A stretch of DNA of 64,000 nt, from positions 30,423,469 through 30,487,468 of the forward strand of contig BTRK01000005.1 in assembly GCA_036245805.1 (NCBI GenBank), in the 5' to 3' direction. This DNA is from Pristionchus mayeri. Lineage: Eukaryota; Nematoda; Chromadorea; Rhabditida; Neodiplogasteridae. This document shows, piece after piece, positions 1-11,700 of the stretch (its first letter is position 1; each line of letters starts with the position of its first letter). The translations under genes and the position numbers were made by a program. A model generated the notes under the pieces. The model had not been told where the DNA came from and searched no databases. It worked only from the letters and a program-made list of their open reading frames with translations.

Positions 1-85
1 TCAAAGACTCGACAGAAGAAAGAGGTAATTGAGATGGGTCTGTAATTTAGGGGATTGGAGAAGGGGGGTGATTTCTTAACGGGGG

Positions 86-1210
86 TTACGATGGAATGTC
101 GCCAATGTGAGGGAACGGTCCCAGATTGGTAGGAGTTCCTAAAGATGATTTCGAGGGCTTCGGAAATTGGTACGGCAATTCGTTTAATGAAGGTGAGGTC
201 AATGTTCTCTGGGGTTTTACAGGAGGAGCGTTTCCATTTCTCAATGATGGCTCAGATTTCATGTCTAAGAAATTGGGGTTCTTCGTATGTACCAAGCTGA
301 GGTAGGGCTCCAGTATTGGGCAGTTTTCCGTCATCGACGGTGAATACCAGGCTTGAAAACGTTTTCCTAATAGTCGCTCAATATGAGGGGGAAGTTTCCC
401 ATGAGATAGGCTCACTTTGGTCCAAGGAACATGGGTGTCTATTGATTTTTGAATGACACTAATCAAGAGGTCGTACATGAGATCCACATTTGCTATTTTA
501 GAAAATGCGCTTGTCCAATCGATGTTTGCTAATTGAGAATTAATTAGGTCGTAGTCAGCATTTCTGTAGTTTTTCGAAAGGGGGACCCACTTCAGTTTGG
601 GAGATGAGACCGGGATGGTTGCATAGTAGTAAATCAAGAATATTTTCTTTTCTGGTGGGTTGTTGGACAAACTGGGCTAGTTTGGCTGAGCTACAGAGGT
701 CAAGGAATGATTGCGAGGAGGGGATAATCGATTTCGGTTGAGTTGCGGGATGTATTGACCAGTCAATATCAGGGAGATTGAAATCGCCTGTGACTATTGT
801 AGGTTGAGGGCAAGAGCAAAGGTCAAGTATTGATTTGGAAAGGGAAGCAGTTTGTATCGTACTCGCTTTGGGGCTACGGTAGGCGCATACAATCCTAATT
901 AAGTCGCCGTTTATGTCAATATCTACTGCTAATAGCTCGTGGGAATCAGGTACCGTCTCATCAGCAATCTGTGCTGCACTTATGGACGAGTGTAGAATGA
1001 TCGCAACACCACCACCTCTAGAGTTTCTATCTCTTCTGAACACATTGTAGTACTGATCGTAGTCACCTAACAGAAGCGAGTTAAGGAATGATGGAGAGAG
1101 CCATGTCTCTGTGAGGCAAATCATAGCATACTTTTTTGAAAGGGTTTGCGAGAGATATTGTAGTTTGTTTTGGATAGAGCGGCAGTTGGCTAATATTGCA
1201 GAGAAAGAAA
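86..1210 (-). pseudogene. LINE ORF2 endonuclease domain and linker, broken
   Basis: The endonuclease part lies at 555-1124 and contains the catalytic-type motifs LTETW, GDFNLPDIDW and a C-terminal LDLLL. At 86-560, in another frame, comes the CR1 linker with ADYDLINSQLANIDW and a VPW motif. At least one frameshift separates the two near 560. In intact elements this protein nicks target DNA and reverse-transcribes the element RNA. Only the N-terminal portion is in the window. Confidence 0.8.
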
Positions 1211-1246
1211 GTGAGTGTCTGTCTGAGTGATGTTTGGGCCGGTGAA

Positions 1247-2373
1247 TTAATACCAGTTTCCCTGGGTGCCGAAGTTGGGAGGAATGCCATACTGAGAAAT
1301 GTGTGAGATGAAGGGATTGGAATATGAATACTGATTGGGGAAGGGATTCAAGGGGATGGGGTTGAAGAATGGGGGAGGAGGGGCTCCGTATCTATTGCGA
1401 GTGTTCTGGGGAAGAAAGGGGGGACTCTGGCGAGGAGGAGGGATTGGATTGGGTGGTTCTGGCGAGGACGAGTATTCAGGTTGTTTGGACCACGGTTCGT
1501 TGCGGATGAGAAGACCGAGTCGCGTCTGCTTCTCGCACGGTTTCTCGAGGGAATTCCGACGGTCTGGGGAAGGGTCTGGCTTCGGGGTACGGTAGGAATG
1601 GAGGAAGGGGACGGCTCGGGTCCGTTTCTTCCGCATCCTCGTCCGGGTATCTTCCGGCGAGCGTCATCCTTGTCAGCATAAGATGGGCGGATGTAGACAT
1701 CCTTGAAGGACGAGTCGCGAGAGATTCTATTTGCATTCTTGACCAGAAGAGCCACGTGTTTACGAGTCGGTAGAATGACTTTCGTCAGACGGCAGTGGGG
1801 GGAGTTAACGTCTGCAGGGGGCATCCTGTATACGGAAACGGGAAGGCAGGGGAAACCAGCCAGGGCAGTGAGCTCCACTACCTGGTTGTAATCTCTCTGG
1901 ACCTGCTTCAACGGACTGAGGGAGGAATCCACAGGGAGGCGAGCAATAACTACGCTCCTCTCGAGGTCAGATGAGGTCTCATTTGAGGGTGACGGGATGG
2001 GGGAGGGAATGGTAGTGGGGCTGGAGGCGGTATTCGCAACTACGGGAGGGGCAGTGGCAGCAGAAGAGGATGGGGTATCCATTTCATCATCGTCACCATT
2101 AGCTACGCTCGAGTCGGGGGGAGGAGGGAAGCGTGTCTCTAACTCGCATATCCTATTCTCGAGACTGCGTGAGTACGACTGCTCCTTGTCGAGCTTGTTC
2201 TGGAGGCAGATGCAGAACTGCAGGTGATCCTCGTATGTTCCCGTAACCGTGTACTTGCGCTTCTTCGCGACTGGAGATCCGGTGGGAGACATGGCTGAGA
2301 AAGAGTGAGAGCGAGACAGGAACAGTCGGCTGATGATCTCACCGTTGTGGGTACCGAATTTAGGAAGTTGCAC
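1247..2373 (-). pseudogene. LINE ORF1 (RNA-binding gag-like protein), frameshifted
   Basis: ORF1 of the CR1 element. It opens with a basic stretch (KKRKY) and a short predicted coiled coil (DKEQSYSRSLENRICELE), then a Pro/Ser-rich linker, then a segment with FKDVYIRPS like the RNA-binding region of CR1 ORF1 proteins. Near 1640 the frame shifts; the continuation in the next frame is Pro/Asn-rich and stops at 1247. The family normally encodes a nucleic-acid chaperone that coats the element RNA. The frameshift makes this copy non-functional. Confidence 0.7.
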
Positions 2374-2560
2374 AGTCGGTACTCTGCGCCAGCGTGATTG
2401 GGGAGGAAGGGAAGGGCTTGGGCGAGAGAGTAGGCGAAATCGAGAGAGCGGCAGAGAGAGGTGAGAGGCACCTCTCTCGATGAGGGATAGGAAGAGACTG
2501 ATGAGGGATAGGAAGAGACTGAGGGATAGGAAGAGACTGAACTATGTTGAACTGGTCGAT

Positions 2561-2953
2561 CAATAATCAATCGAACTTACCAAGAAAGTGATCAGTGAAG
2601 TGGTCACGGCTGCAGTGCACCACATGACGGATACGCTGAAGAGAGACAGCGGCTGGAACATTGCGACCGGGGATTGAGGTCCCGGAATCGGGAGTCGGAG
2701 AGGAGAATCCAAGGAAGTCTGTACCAGAGGAGAAAGGATTTGTGATTGAGAAGAGAATGGATGAGACAATTTGCAAACAATGTGCTGCCCTAATTATTAT
2801 ACATCGCTGGTTATGAGGTCAACAAAGAGGACATACTGATCATTTGAAGTTCTCCTGAAGGGAAAAAAGAGGATTAATTAGATGGATGAAACAAACTGAA
2901 CTTGCAATTATAATTCCCAAGCATATGACAAAATATTTATTTGTAAAAGCTGA
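2561..2953. other. gap between LINE and inverted repeat, no gene seen
   Basis: AT-rich sequence with only short open frames and no recognisable motif. It lies between the LINE 5' end and the outer edge of the left inverted repeat arm. Confidence 0.5.
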
Positions 2954-3433
2954 ATGCTGAATGCATATGTAAATCTTGCACTAAAGATGTCGAAATCGCG
3001 AAATTAGATTCTCATTTACCCCTTTTTGAGGCATTCTGACCCTCTGGCAGTCATTCTCGACTTTTGGTCTACCTTCTTATCTCGCCTGTGCGATCGATTC
3101 GCTTTATGATTTCGGTGAATGATGTGTATTTAATATTTTCTGAATGACATTTCAGTTGAACTCGGTTTATATGAGCCATAAATATTCAATAATCGATAAT
3201 CGATAATTTTATAATATATTTTTAATCAAAAATGTGTTCACAGCCAAATCTCTGCACTCTCTTCCACAAATACTCGTCCTATGAAATCTTCCTCATGCTC
3301 TACCACAATCTCATTATCTTCTTCTTCTTCATTGTCTTCCTCCTCGAAGACGTCGTCCTCAAGCTCAGATTCCGATGACTCCACCAACTTCATCTTCCTC
3401 TTTGATCCACTCGTAGAGGCCGCACTCGGCTTA
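2954..3433 (-). repeat. left arm of a ~480 bp inverted duplication
   Basis: This arm is the reverse complement of about 5913-6385, at roughly 95% identity by eye. It includes a copy of an acidic C-terminal coding segment (ending IGRVFVEESAEIWL and a stop) plus its 3' flank, which has the palindromic motif AATCGATAATCGAT. On the minus strand the copied segment stays open from about 3433 to 3238. Because it duplicates only the 3' end of the gene at 3770-6103, it is best read as a local inverted duplication rather than an independent gene. Confidence 0.8.
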
Positions 3434-3769
3434 CAACAAATTGGAATATATTTCGAATATAACTTGCGTACGTAAAGATCTGATCGAAAACAGCGCATTT
3501 CCCTTGTCATTTTCGTGTTATCACATCTCCCGTTGACCTCTCTCCCTTCACCCTTCTCCTTATCATACCCCTCGCCTCGCACCTACCCGGATGATTCTTT
3601 TCACAATCTATCTGGTCTCTCGTCTCTCACTTCCCTCGTAGTTTTCCTTACCAATTGCATTATTTCGCTTTAAATAAATTATGTACCATATTTATACTGA
3701 AACTGACTCGTCACCAAATCAGTTCACTCGTTTCCTCATTTTTTGGTTATTCAATCGCTCGTTTTACTA

Positions 3770-6103
3770 GTCTTTGAGGACGAGGGCGTGAGATCTCGTC
3801 GGCAGTTTGGCATCGGAGATGGGCAGTTGACGAAGAAGGAGTCATTGTCGAAATTTAACTGCGAGTTGGAAGTAGTCGACAAAGGAGGAGAATCGAGTGG
3901 CAAGCCCTTCTGAAATTCTCTCGAATCAAGAGAAAAGAAGAAGAAGGCTGATGAGGAAGACGAAGATGCGAGCCATGAATCAGTAAGTTCAAATGTATTA
4001 GGTTGGCGGGAAAGTCTTTGTGTATTTTTCAAAATTTTATTTCTTGAGGAAGGGAAAAGCATACCTTCAATTATGCCTGTCCTCATTATTGAAAAAATGT
4101 GCCCAACGTACCTGCCATGTATGGATCCCTTCCCTTTAGAACCCGCCTGGACGCGAATGAAAGTATTGCATGATAGCATACTAGAGACTTCCACGGTAAT
4201 TGAACGACCTATCTCTAAGAGCATAGGCCAGGTCTGCGAAAAGCCAGTAATCTGACGGGGCCATGTCAGGAGAATACGGGGGGTGAGGGAGAACCATCCA
4301 TCCCTATCCAGCCAGTTCCTGCTTGACTAGATTGGAGACCTGATGACGGGGGTCATATTGTTGATTGTACACTTTCTTGTCCTTCAGCCTTGGACGATCG
4401 ACTTCCAAATTCAAATTCTGTAGGTATGTAACGTACTTGGCCCCGGTGATTGTCATATCATCAGGGAGTAGCTCCGAGTAGATCACGCCATCCACACCCC
4501 ACCACGTTGACAGCATGTTTTTCTTGGGGTGCAGGCCAAGTTTGGGGGCACCCTGTCGAGTCTCTCCTTTTCCAAACCGCTGGAATCTCATGTGGTTGTT
4601 ATCGTAGGGGACCCACTTCTGATTCCCCCCTATGAGCCGTTCCGGACATCGATCCCCACCTCGGAGAATGAGGAGAGTAATGTAAACATCGACTCGACGG
4701 TCATGGCTGGCTTGGATCAGATCATTGGGTATGAATCGACCGATAAATTTCCTCATTCCAAGAGATCTCAAGCCTTCTCTGCCAGTGCTATGGTGGTCTC
4801 TAAGTGCAATACTAATTTCACGAGCACTTTGAAATGGGTCCGTTTCAATAGCTTTCTTCAAAGGCTCAAAATGCAACTAGCGCGGTCTCCCAGAGCGATC
4901 CCATTCATTGAGGGAAAAGTCGTATTCTTCGAAGCAAAGGAATCAATTCCTTATGGTGTTGTGGAGGGGACATGTGTGTCATAAACATTCTTCAGGAGGG
5001 TCTTCGAATCCTACATCGTGGTGTAGTTTAGAGAGAGGTAAAGCAGAACATGTCGGAAGTGGGAGGCATCAGGAACATACATCGTTGCTCTACTAGAGCT
5101 TGACTGAAGGACAGGGAATGGGGAGTTGTTTACTATAAAGGCCCATCACTGACTGTTATACACTAGGAACGAGAGAACGCCAAAGTGCACTTGCGAAGAG
5201 CAGTGTTAAAACAAATCCATACACAAAGACTTTCCCGCCAACCTGATATGAATTTGTTATCAGTGATTTTACCAGGAAATGTTCAATTGCTCGACTCCAC
5301 GCTGCACGAAACCTTTTCTGACTACACGATGGCTGATCGAACACGAGATCAAAGGAAACCATGAATTCGAAGTGAAGAAACTGTCGATTACGGATCGGGC
5401 CATCGATAAGTTCAACCTATTAATCGAGAGTGTGGCAACAGTGGATAATGACGGACCGAAATACGGCGTGTTTTAGGAAAATTATGATGAATCGAGTTTG
5501 ACGAAATTCATCTTAGAACACATAAGCGGTTGAGCACTCAAATCGTCGTCCGCCACGCGAGGAATCGATAAGAAGGCAAAGGAAGTTGCCGAGAAATACT
5601 TCCAGGATCAGAGGGCACTCGTTCCCCCAAGACGAGCAGATGCATCTTTTATGAGAAAGCAGCTGGAGGATGCGAAGGACCCTTCGGATCCTACCGTACA
5701 GCGCTATCTTCTCAGATTCGAGAAGATTCCCAGTGAAAAGCAGCTCACAGCCCTCTTCTCACGACTGGAGAGAAAGAGAGTTACAAGTGAGAGAGTAATT
5801 ATTTTGAAAATGCATTAGTTTGTTGCAGGTCCGAAGGGAAGTGCAGCGAAGAAGGTGAAGACTTCAATGGCATCGATTGACAACAAGAGGACGAAGTACT
5901 CGAGGTCGAAGTCGAGCGTGGCCTCGACGAGTGGATCAAAGAGGAAGATGAAGTTGGTCGAGTCATCGGAATCTGAGCTTGAGGACGACGTCTTCGAGGA
6001 GGAAGACAATGAAGAAGAAGAAGATGATGAGATTGTGGTAGAGCATGAGGAAGATTTCATAGGACGAGTATTTGTAGAAGAGAGTGCAGAGATTTGGCTG
6101 TGA
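3770..6103 (+). pseudogene. broken host gene: possible C2H2 finger plus acidic tail, mariner-interrupted
   Basis: An exon-like open stretch lies at about 3770-3966 and ends at a GTAAGT donor. The mariner at 4000-5243 sits in the following intron. The reading resumes at about 5260. At 5279-5476 there is a C-X4-C-X12-H-X5-H pattern fitting a single C2H2 zinc finger. The same frame then meets two stops, TAG near 5474 and TGA near 5530, before continuing through a charged region (ASFMRKQLEDAKDP, LLRFEKIPSEKQLTALF). A 42 nt intron (gtgaga to ttgcag, ~5788-5829) leads to a lysine/serine-rich part and an Asp/Glu-rich tail ending at 6103. Protein identity is not recognised; a nuclear DNA-binding role is inferred only from composition. 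The in-frame stops point to a pseudogene. Confidence 0.5.
4000..5243 (-). mobile_element. mariner-like transposon, inactive
   Basis: Terminal inverted repeats beginning TTAGGTTGGCGGGAAAGTC lie at both ends and are flanked by TA, the mariner target. The ~1.24 kb length fits. The minus strand carries transposase fragments (4304-4876), including a helix-turn-helix-like part and a LHPKKNMLSTWWGVDGVIY block. The first catalytic motif, normally a DE(K)W-type sequence, is GNQKWV here. The final catalytic block (HPPYSPDMAPSDYW) survives in a different frame at about 4200-4290. Frameshifts and the lost Asp make it inactive. Confidence 0.88.
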
Positions 6104-6385
6104 ACACATTTTTGATTAAAAATATATTATAAAATTATCGATTATCGATTATTGAATATTTATGGCTCATATAAACCGAGTTCGATTGGAATATCATTCA
6201 GAAAATATTAAATACACATCTCACCGAAATCATAAAGCGAATCGATCGCACAGGCGAGATAGGAAGGTAGATCAAAAGTCGAGAATGACTGCCAGAGGGT
6301 CAGAATGCCTCAAAAAGGGGTAAATGAGAATCTAATTTCGCGATTTCGACATCTTTGGTGCAAGATTTACATATGCATTCAGCAT
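5913..6385 (+). repeat. right arm of the ~480 bp inverted duplication
   Basis: Mirror of 2954-3433. This arm is continuous with the upstream coding frame of the broken gene, so it is probably the original copy. The two arms bracket about 2.5 kb. Confidence 0.8.
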
Positions 6386-8733
6386 ACCATTCGATTCGTC
6401 TTTTCGAGCTCTATCAATTGAGCCAATAAAAAATATGATATCGAATTGTGGTGAAAATCAATAATTTTTATCGATTGACGAAATTGTAAATAGCTTTATC
6501 AATTTCTGGTTGGTTTTTGTACCGATTTCCTCTAAAATCGATACCCAAATTCCATTCATTCAAGAGAAATTCAACTTTCTCAATCCCAAACCCATTTTGG
6601 CACCGTGCCAAGAAGAATTCAAATCGCGCGCGCGTTGCGACACTTAATCCATTCTTTCGCAATGTCACGCATTCCTGCGAAATTCCCAAACCAATCGATT
6701 CAAACGTGTTTGCCACGTTGTTATCAACGTTTTTATGCTTCTAATCGTTATCTTTCCCATCTTCACTAATTACGCAGCCGTAGGCCTGTGCTTTCGGGTT
6801 GTTTCGTATCCTTTCACGTTTTTACCGCTCATACCGGGCGTCGGTCTGTGCCGGCGTCTCGGCACTTCTCTCTCTCTCCCTCGGCCTTATGCCGTTGTAG
6901 TCATCACCTCGCATTTCCATTGCCGTTTGACGAGCATTTCTCATTAATTACCAACTCCATTAAGCGCCAATATCATCGGTGCTTCTCCGTCGTCTCGACG
7001 ACTGACCGGACCATCCTACTTCACTCACTCCTGCTCCTTCTCCAATCTACAACTGGTTGGAACCTTTTCCCCTCAGTTCTAAACTAGTATACCCCTTTCC
7101 TTTCTCTTCCAGTTAGCTTATTTAGTGTAGTTTTCCTCGTTCACCTGTTGTGTAATAATTAATTGTGACGATAATCAACGTTTATTGATTAAATCTTTCG
7201 CGTTTATCACACCGAATACACAAATAGCGGACTTCTCTAAGCAGTGAGAAGTTCGTATAGTTTTCAAGATTACTCATTGCAGTGGGCTGCAGTCTCAAAC
7301 ATGTTGTGTCATATTTCTTCGAAATATTGAATACCATATGGTAAATAACTGATTTCGTAGATGTAGTCGTTCTCTGAAAGTAATAATCATAAAATGTGAA
7401 CTAAAAATATATATACGTGAGTGGATCTCACCTTCAGAATGGTCTATATATTTACTATATCATCGGAAAAGGTTAATATGAAGAGCATTTATGGCTCTGC
7501 TAAGATATCACTTTATCCATAAACTGAAATGCATTTGCGAGGCAAAGAAACGGGGCTCGGAAATAAATTGCAAAACATAATTGAAAAAAATTGATTAAAA
7601 TACTGAAAAAGGCGGAAGTGACTGTCTATTTCGGAAAACAGTGACGTCGAATAGAGATGTTAATGCGTTTGCAATGCTACTGCCAAAACATCGTCTAGTC
7701 CGGACCAACCGAGACAATTACACAAGGGAAGAAATGCTCTGGATTCACAACATTTGGGCCCGTTCAACAATGTTTTCATTCGTCAGAAGATCAGCCGTAA
7801 ATGAATGTGCATGAAATATTTTTGCACAATAATGAATCCAAAATTTCTGTATGATCGACATAATCTATTAAAAGGGATCATTGCACATTAATTTCAAAGA
7901 AAATATCGAAAAAATATGCAAATTATCAGATCCGTTGCTGCACTACAATTCGTCTTGCTCATTTAATCATTCCTTCTTTACACAGATCTTCCAGGGATAA
8001 CATTTCTCCAAACAACAACACTTTCGTATGATCAAAGGAGTTGATGAGTCATTAATTGTGTTCAGTCAACTAGTCATTACGTGGGTAGAATGAAATTCGA
8101 TGCTGATCAATAACGCGCACTCAGCAATAAAGTTGATTGTTTTTTTTCAGTTGTTTTCTTCGATTTCAACATTGGAATGACGTAAATAGCCAAATGAAAG
8201 AACTGCCAAGAGTATAGCAATGGACTAGACGAGTAATTGAAGGGTACTTGGGAAATTCACACTCTCTGAGCAAAGATCGGCCAATTCGGCGAGACAAGAA
8301 CAAAACATGAGTAGAGAGGGGCAATGGGAGTACTCTGCGCTGCGATTTATAGATCGGAGAAATGATGAATCATTGATGGTAACGAGTTGCTAATGAAAAC
8401 AACAAACGTTTAATATGATTCATAATTATTGTTGACCTACCTTCTGGATAGGTCAACAATCGACTACGTGAATCTAGGATGGCTCTCTTCATCTCTTTAC
8501 TTCCTATGAGAACAGTGGGGTGGCCACTCAGCGAATTCATCCATACGTATAGGTAAGGACGGGCCGATTGACCGAGCATTTCACTAGAAATGCGAATTAT
8601 CACATATCACTCTACCACATCGCTTGTTCTCGATCGCGCTGTTTTCACCCGTTTCGCTTTTCGTTTTTCATTGTGAATCGAATTTAACTTTGTTCTCTAT
8701 TCTTCCGTCGTCATCTATAAATCAAATTCAGAT
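6386..8733. other. 2.3 kb without a recognisable gene
   Basis: Short open frames only, none with a motif or good splice continuity. A pyrimidine-rich stretch at 6780-7100 could be part of an old repeat. A perfect 12 bp stem with a 9 nt loop occurs at 8428-8460 (stem ATTGTTGACCTA), too small to call as an RNA gene. The last ~130 bases are the presumed promoter side of the PGAP2 gene. Confidence 0.5.
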
Positions 8734-11700
8734 ATGTCTACAAAACCCGTCGAATGGCCTGCCCCAGAGCCGAAGATTTTCCTTCCCATTAAATTGTTAT
8801 CCTTCGCAGCTACTTTATTACCAGGTATTAAATGCCATTCCAAATGCATTCTTGTTTTTATGGAAAATGTTCTTATCGCAGCAATCGGCATCTACTCTTG
8901 CGTGCTCTATACACTTACGATCGGGTCCGCTGCCATTTCCAGCCTTTCACTCTCGGGGTGCCCTGATGTGAAGAGGTATGAGGGTTGTAATAAAGAAACC
9001 AAATCCGGAATTCTAAAGAATAATTTATGTTAATTCAAACGATAGAACTTCTTGAAATATCCGAGGATCTTCTTCAGTTCTCTTCCTCCTGTTTCCTACT
9101 CGATCAGCAGTTGGGAACCTCAACGATTCATCTGGTTACTCGTTTTGATGGCTCATCTCCCAGTTCGACTACTAATAGCAATCGTAAGTATTTACATTTT
9201 CTTATTAAAACGAGCTTTCCGTTAACGGGAATTTCATGAAAAATCCCTGAAGAGTGTCCTGAAGAATGCTTTTCCTCTCCAGATCCTTCCTCGGGTCTGG
9301 GGACCGGGTGCAGGCAGACTCATACTTCTCTGCTGCTATTTCGCAGAGGCGGCCTCCCTCGTTCTAGTCACTGTATTCCACGTCAACTCGATAGCGGGAT
9401 TTGGTCAGTTACATACTCACCTAAAACCGTAAGCTTTTTCGACCCAGAGCAGGTAGGGAGATGAAACTCCGGGAACAAGTGCGCAAGCGTCGTATATATC
9501 TAATAGACTAACAAAAAACTAGAGCTTAATTGAAAAATATTGAGAAAAATGCGAAAAAGTGATGTCGTCATGTCTGTTCGGATTGCGGCCATTTTCTGTA
9601 CTCTCTACCGTATCCAAGTCATTTAAAAAAATCCATATAAATTCGTATCGTGTTTTTCAAGTAGTTCACTATACTTGCCACGAGGAGACCGACCGTTCAC
9701 ACATTTTAAAAATATATTTGACTCAAAAAATCGTTTCCTCGCTTTGGCATACCCTTCTGACCATTAGGCTGGGTCAGGTTCGGCGGCGCGCATACGTGAT
9801 CCCGGTCAATATTTTCCGTATGCATCAAAACGCTGATTTTGCGTCGTTTCTTTGTTCCAATAATTACTAAACGAATTAACATTAATTGTTTTTATCATTA
9901 AGCGCAAAATTAATTGCTAATTAGCTTAAATTATAGGTTTCAAAAATGGCCTAATCAAGATTTTTTAAAAATTATTTTTAAATTCTTATTTTGCAGGGTG
10001 TTTTTGTTGAATTATTAAGAGGCCGGATCGGTAAGAATCGACCATAATCGCCATCCACCGGACGTGCGTCCTCCCGGAATGGGAACTGGTCGTCCATGCT
10101 TCAACTATGGATACTTCTTGGCCCCATGATACACAAAATATAGGCTATTACTCGATTCCGCTCTTCAGTGAGATATTATAATGTGTCAAACTTGAAAAAT
10201 CGGAATTCCATATTTTTCGAACACGATGAGTTGGACTCAAAATTTCTTTTGCGTTATATTACGGATGACAAATAACCAAAAATAAACCACCCCGATCGAT
10301 TCGGTGTTGGTTGGAAACTTGATTTCGTGTCCGAAATTTTCAGTTTTTCCGGGCTAAATTTCCAATATGGGAGGGGGGAATATCTCACTATGTCTATAAT
10401 GTAGCCCGATAAATTCTACATCGGCTTGAACCAAAATGAAAAGAAATCGACGTTTCCGTTTCCCTCATATCGAGGTCCGAACATGTCCGACCATCTCGGA
10501 ATTCTGTGAAATCACGATTGTATCGTCCAAATGAACTTTTAAACGTGCCCATTTGGCGTAAAATAAACCGGTAAGAATATTAACTAATAATTATGTCCTG
10601 AAAGTGTCGGTCATTCTGAAAAAGTCGATTTTCACAACATCGATTTTACCGAAATTTGAGCTCATACAACTCTAACTCTGTATTTTCAACCATATGAGCA
10701 ATGTCAATGCGTATAGTGTAAAGCATGTTTCCATATGAGTATGAAATTTGCAAAATTCGATTGTTTTCATAACTTTAGGAAAGTCATATTTTCGGTCCAA
10801 AACGATAAAATCAAAGATGTCGAACAAAATTGTTGGTCTGAAATTTGAAGAAATCGACGAGTTTGGGTCACTTTGAATTATTTTACTTTTAGAAATGCGA
10901 AAATCTTCTCAAAAAAAATTGGGAAATGGCAAAATTCGGAAAAAAAAATGTCTTTCCAACTCCGATTCTAACCAAATTTGAGCTATGAAAACTCAAGATT
11001 TTATAGACATAACCCATGTTATCGACTACCCACGTGTAGAAGATTAAGATATTAGTAAAACAAAATATGCCATATGTTGCTCGCTCTAAGCATTTTCATG
11101 ATATTCTTTGACAAATCTCGATAAAATCAATGACGTCATCATATAAAATTCCGCAGATATCCCATATTGTCGTACTAATGGGTTCACACTCACATCCAAT
11201 AATTATAATAAGTCACTTTACTCGGAAATTATGCGTATATTTTGTGTTATAAATTAATTCGAAATTTTGAATTTTCACTGTTTGTGAAAATCTGAAAAGT
11301 GTAGATTGAAATAGGATAGTCAGAATTTACTATTTTCTTGAAATAATATGCAACGTAGTTTTTAAAACTATTTGCTACAGATTTAATTCTGCTCTAATAA
11401 CATAAATGTATGCCCAATTATCTCATCAAGCCTCTGTTTTTACAGAGATTTGGGAACGATTCTATAGAAAATACATATATTGAGCCTCTTTGTGCATCAA
11501 TTATTGCACTATATTGTTCCTCTATTATCGGTTGGTAGTCAGGAATTTGGCTAAATATGATGAAATCATGAGTTTTCGTAGCTCAAACATGGGTAGAATC
11601 GGAGTTGGAAAGGCATTTTTTTCCGAATTTTGCCATTTTCCCAATTTTTTGAAAAGATTTTCACATTTCTGGAAGTAAAATAATTCAAAGAGACTGAAAC

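Larger units (their letters stand above)
1..2560 (-). mobile_element. CR1-type LINE retrotransposon, 5' part, degenerate
   Basis: A minus-strand non-LTR retrotransposon that runs off the left edge. It reads, in order from about 2560 down: a 5' leader with tandem GAGGGATAGGAAGAGACT-like units (2475-2540), an ORF1, an ORF2 endonuclease domain, and the linker that precedes reverse transcriptase. The reverse transcriptase itself would lie beyond position 1. The ORF2 signatures (ICLTETW, GGGVAI, GDFNLPDIDW, ILDLLL) are those of the apurinic endonuclease of CR1 elements. Several frameshifts show the copy is inactive. The element class is clear; the exact 5' end is not. Confidence 0.85.

Noticed and set aside
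1335..1681. Gly-rich plus-strand frames over the LINE
   Set aside because: Antisense of the Pro-rich end of LINE ORF1.
8428..8460. Perfect 12 bp hairpin as a small RNA gene or terminator
   Set aside because: The stem is too short for a microRNA precursor and intrinsic terminators do not apply; no further support.
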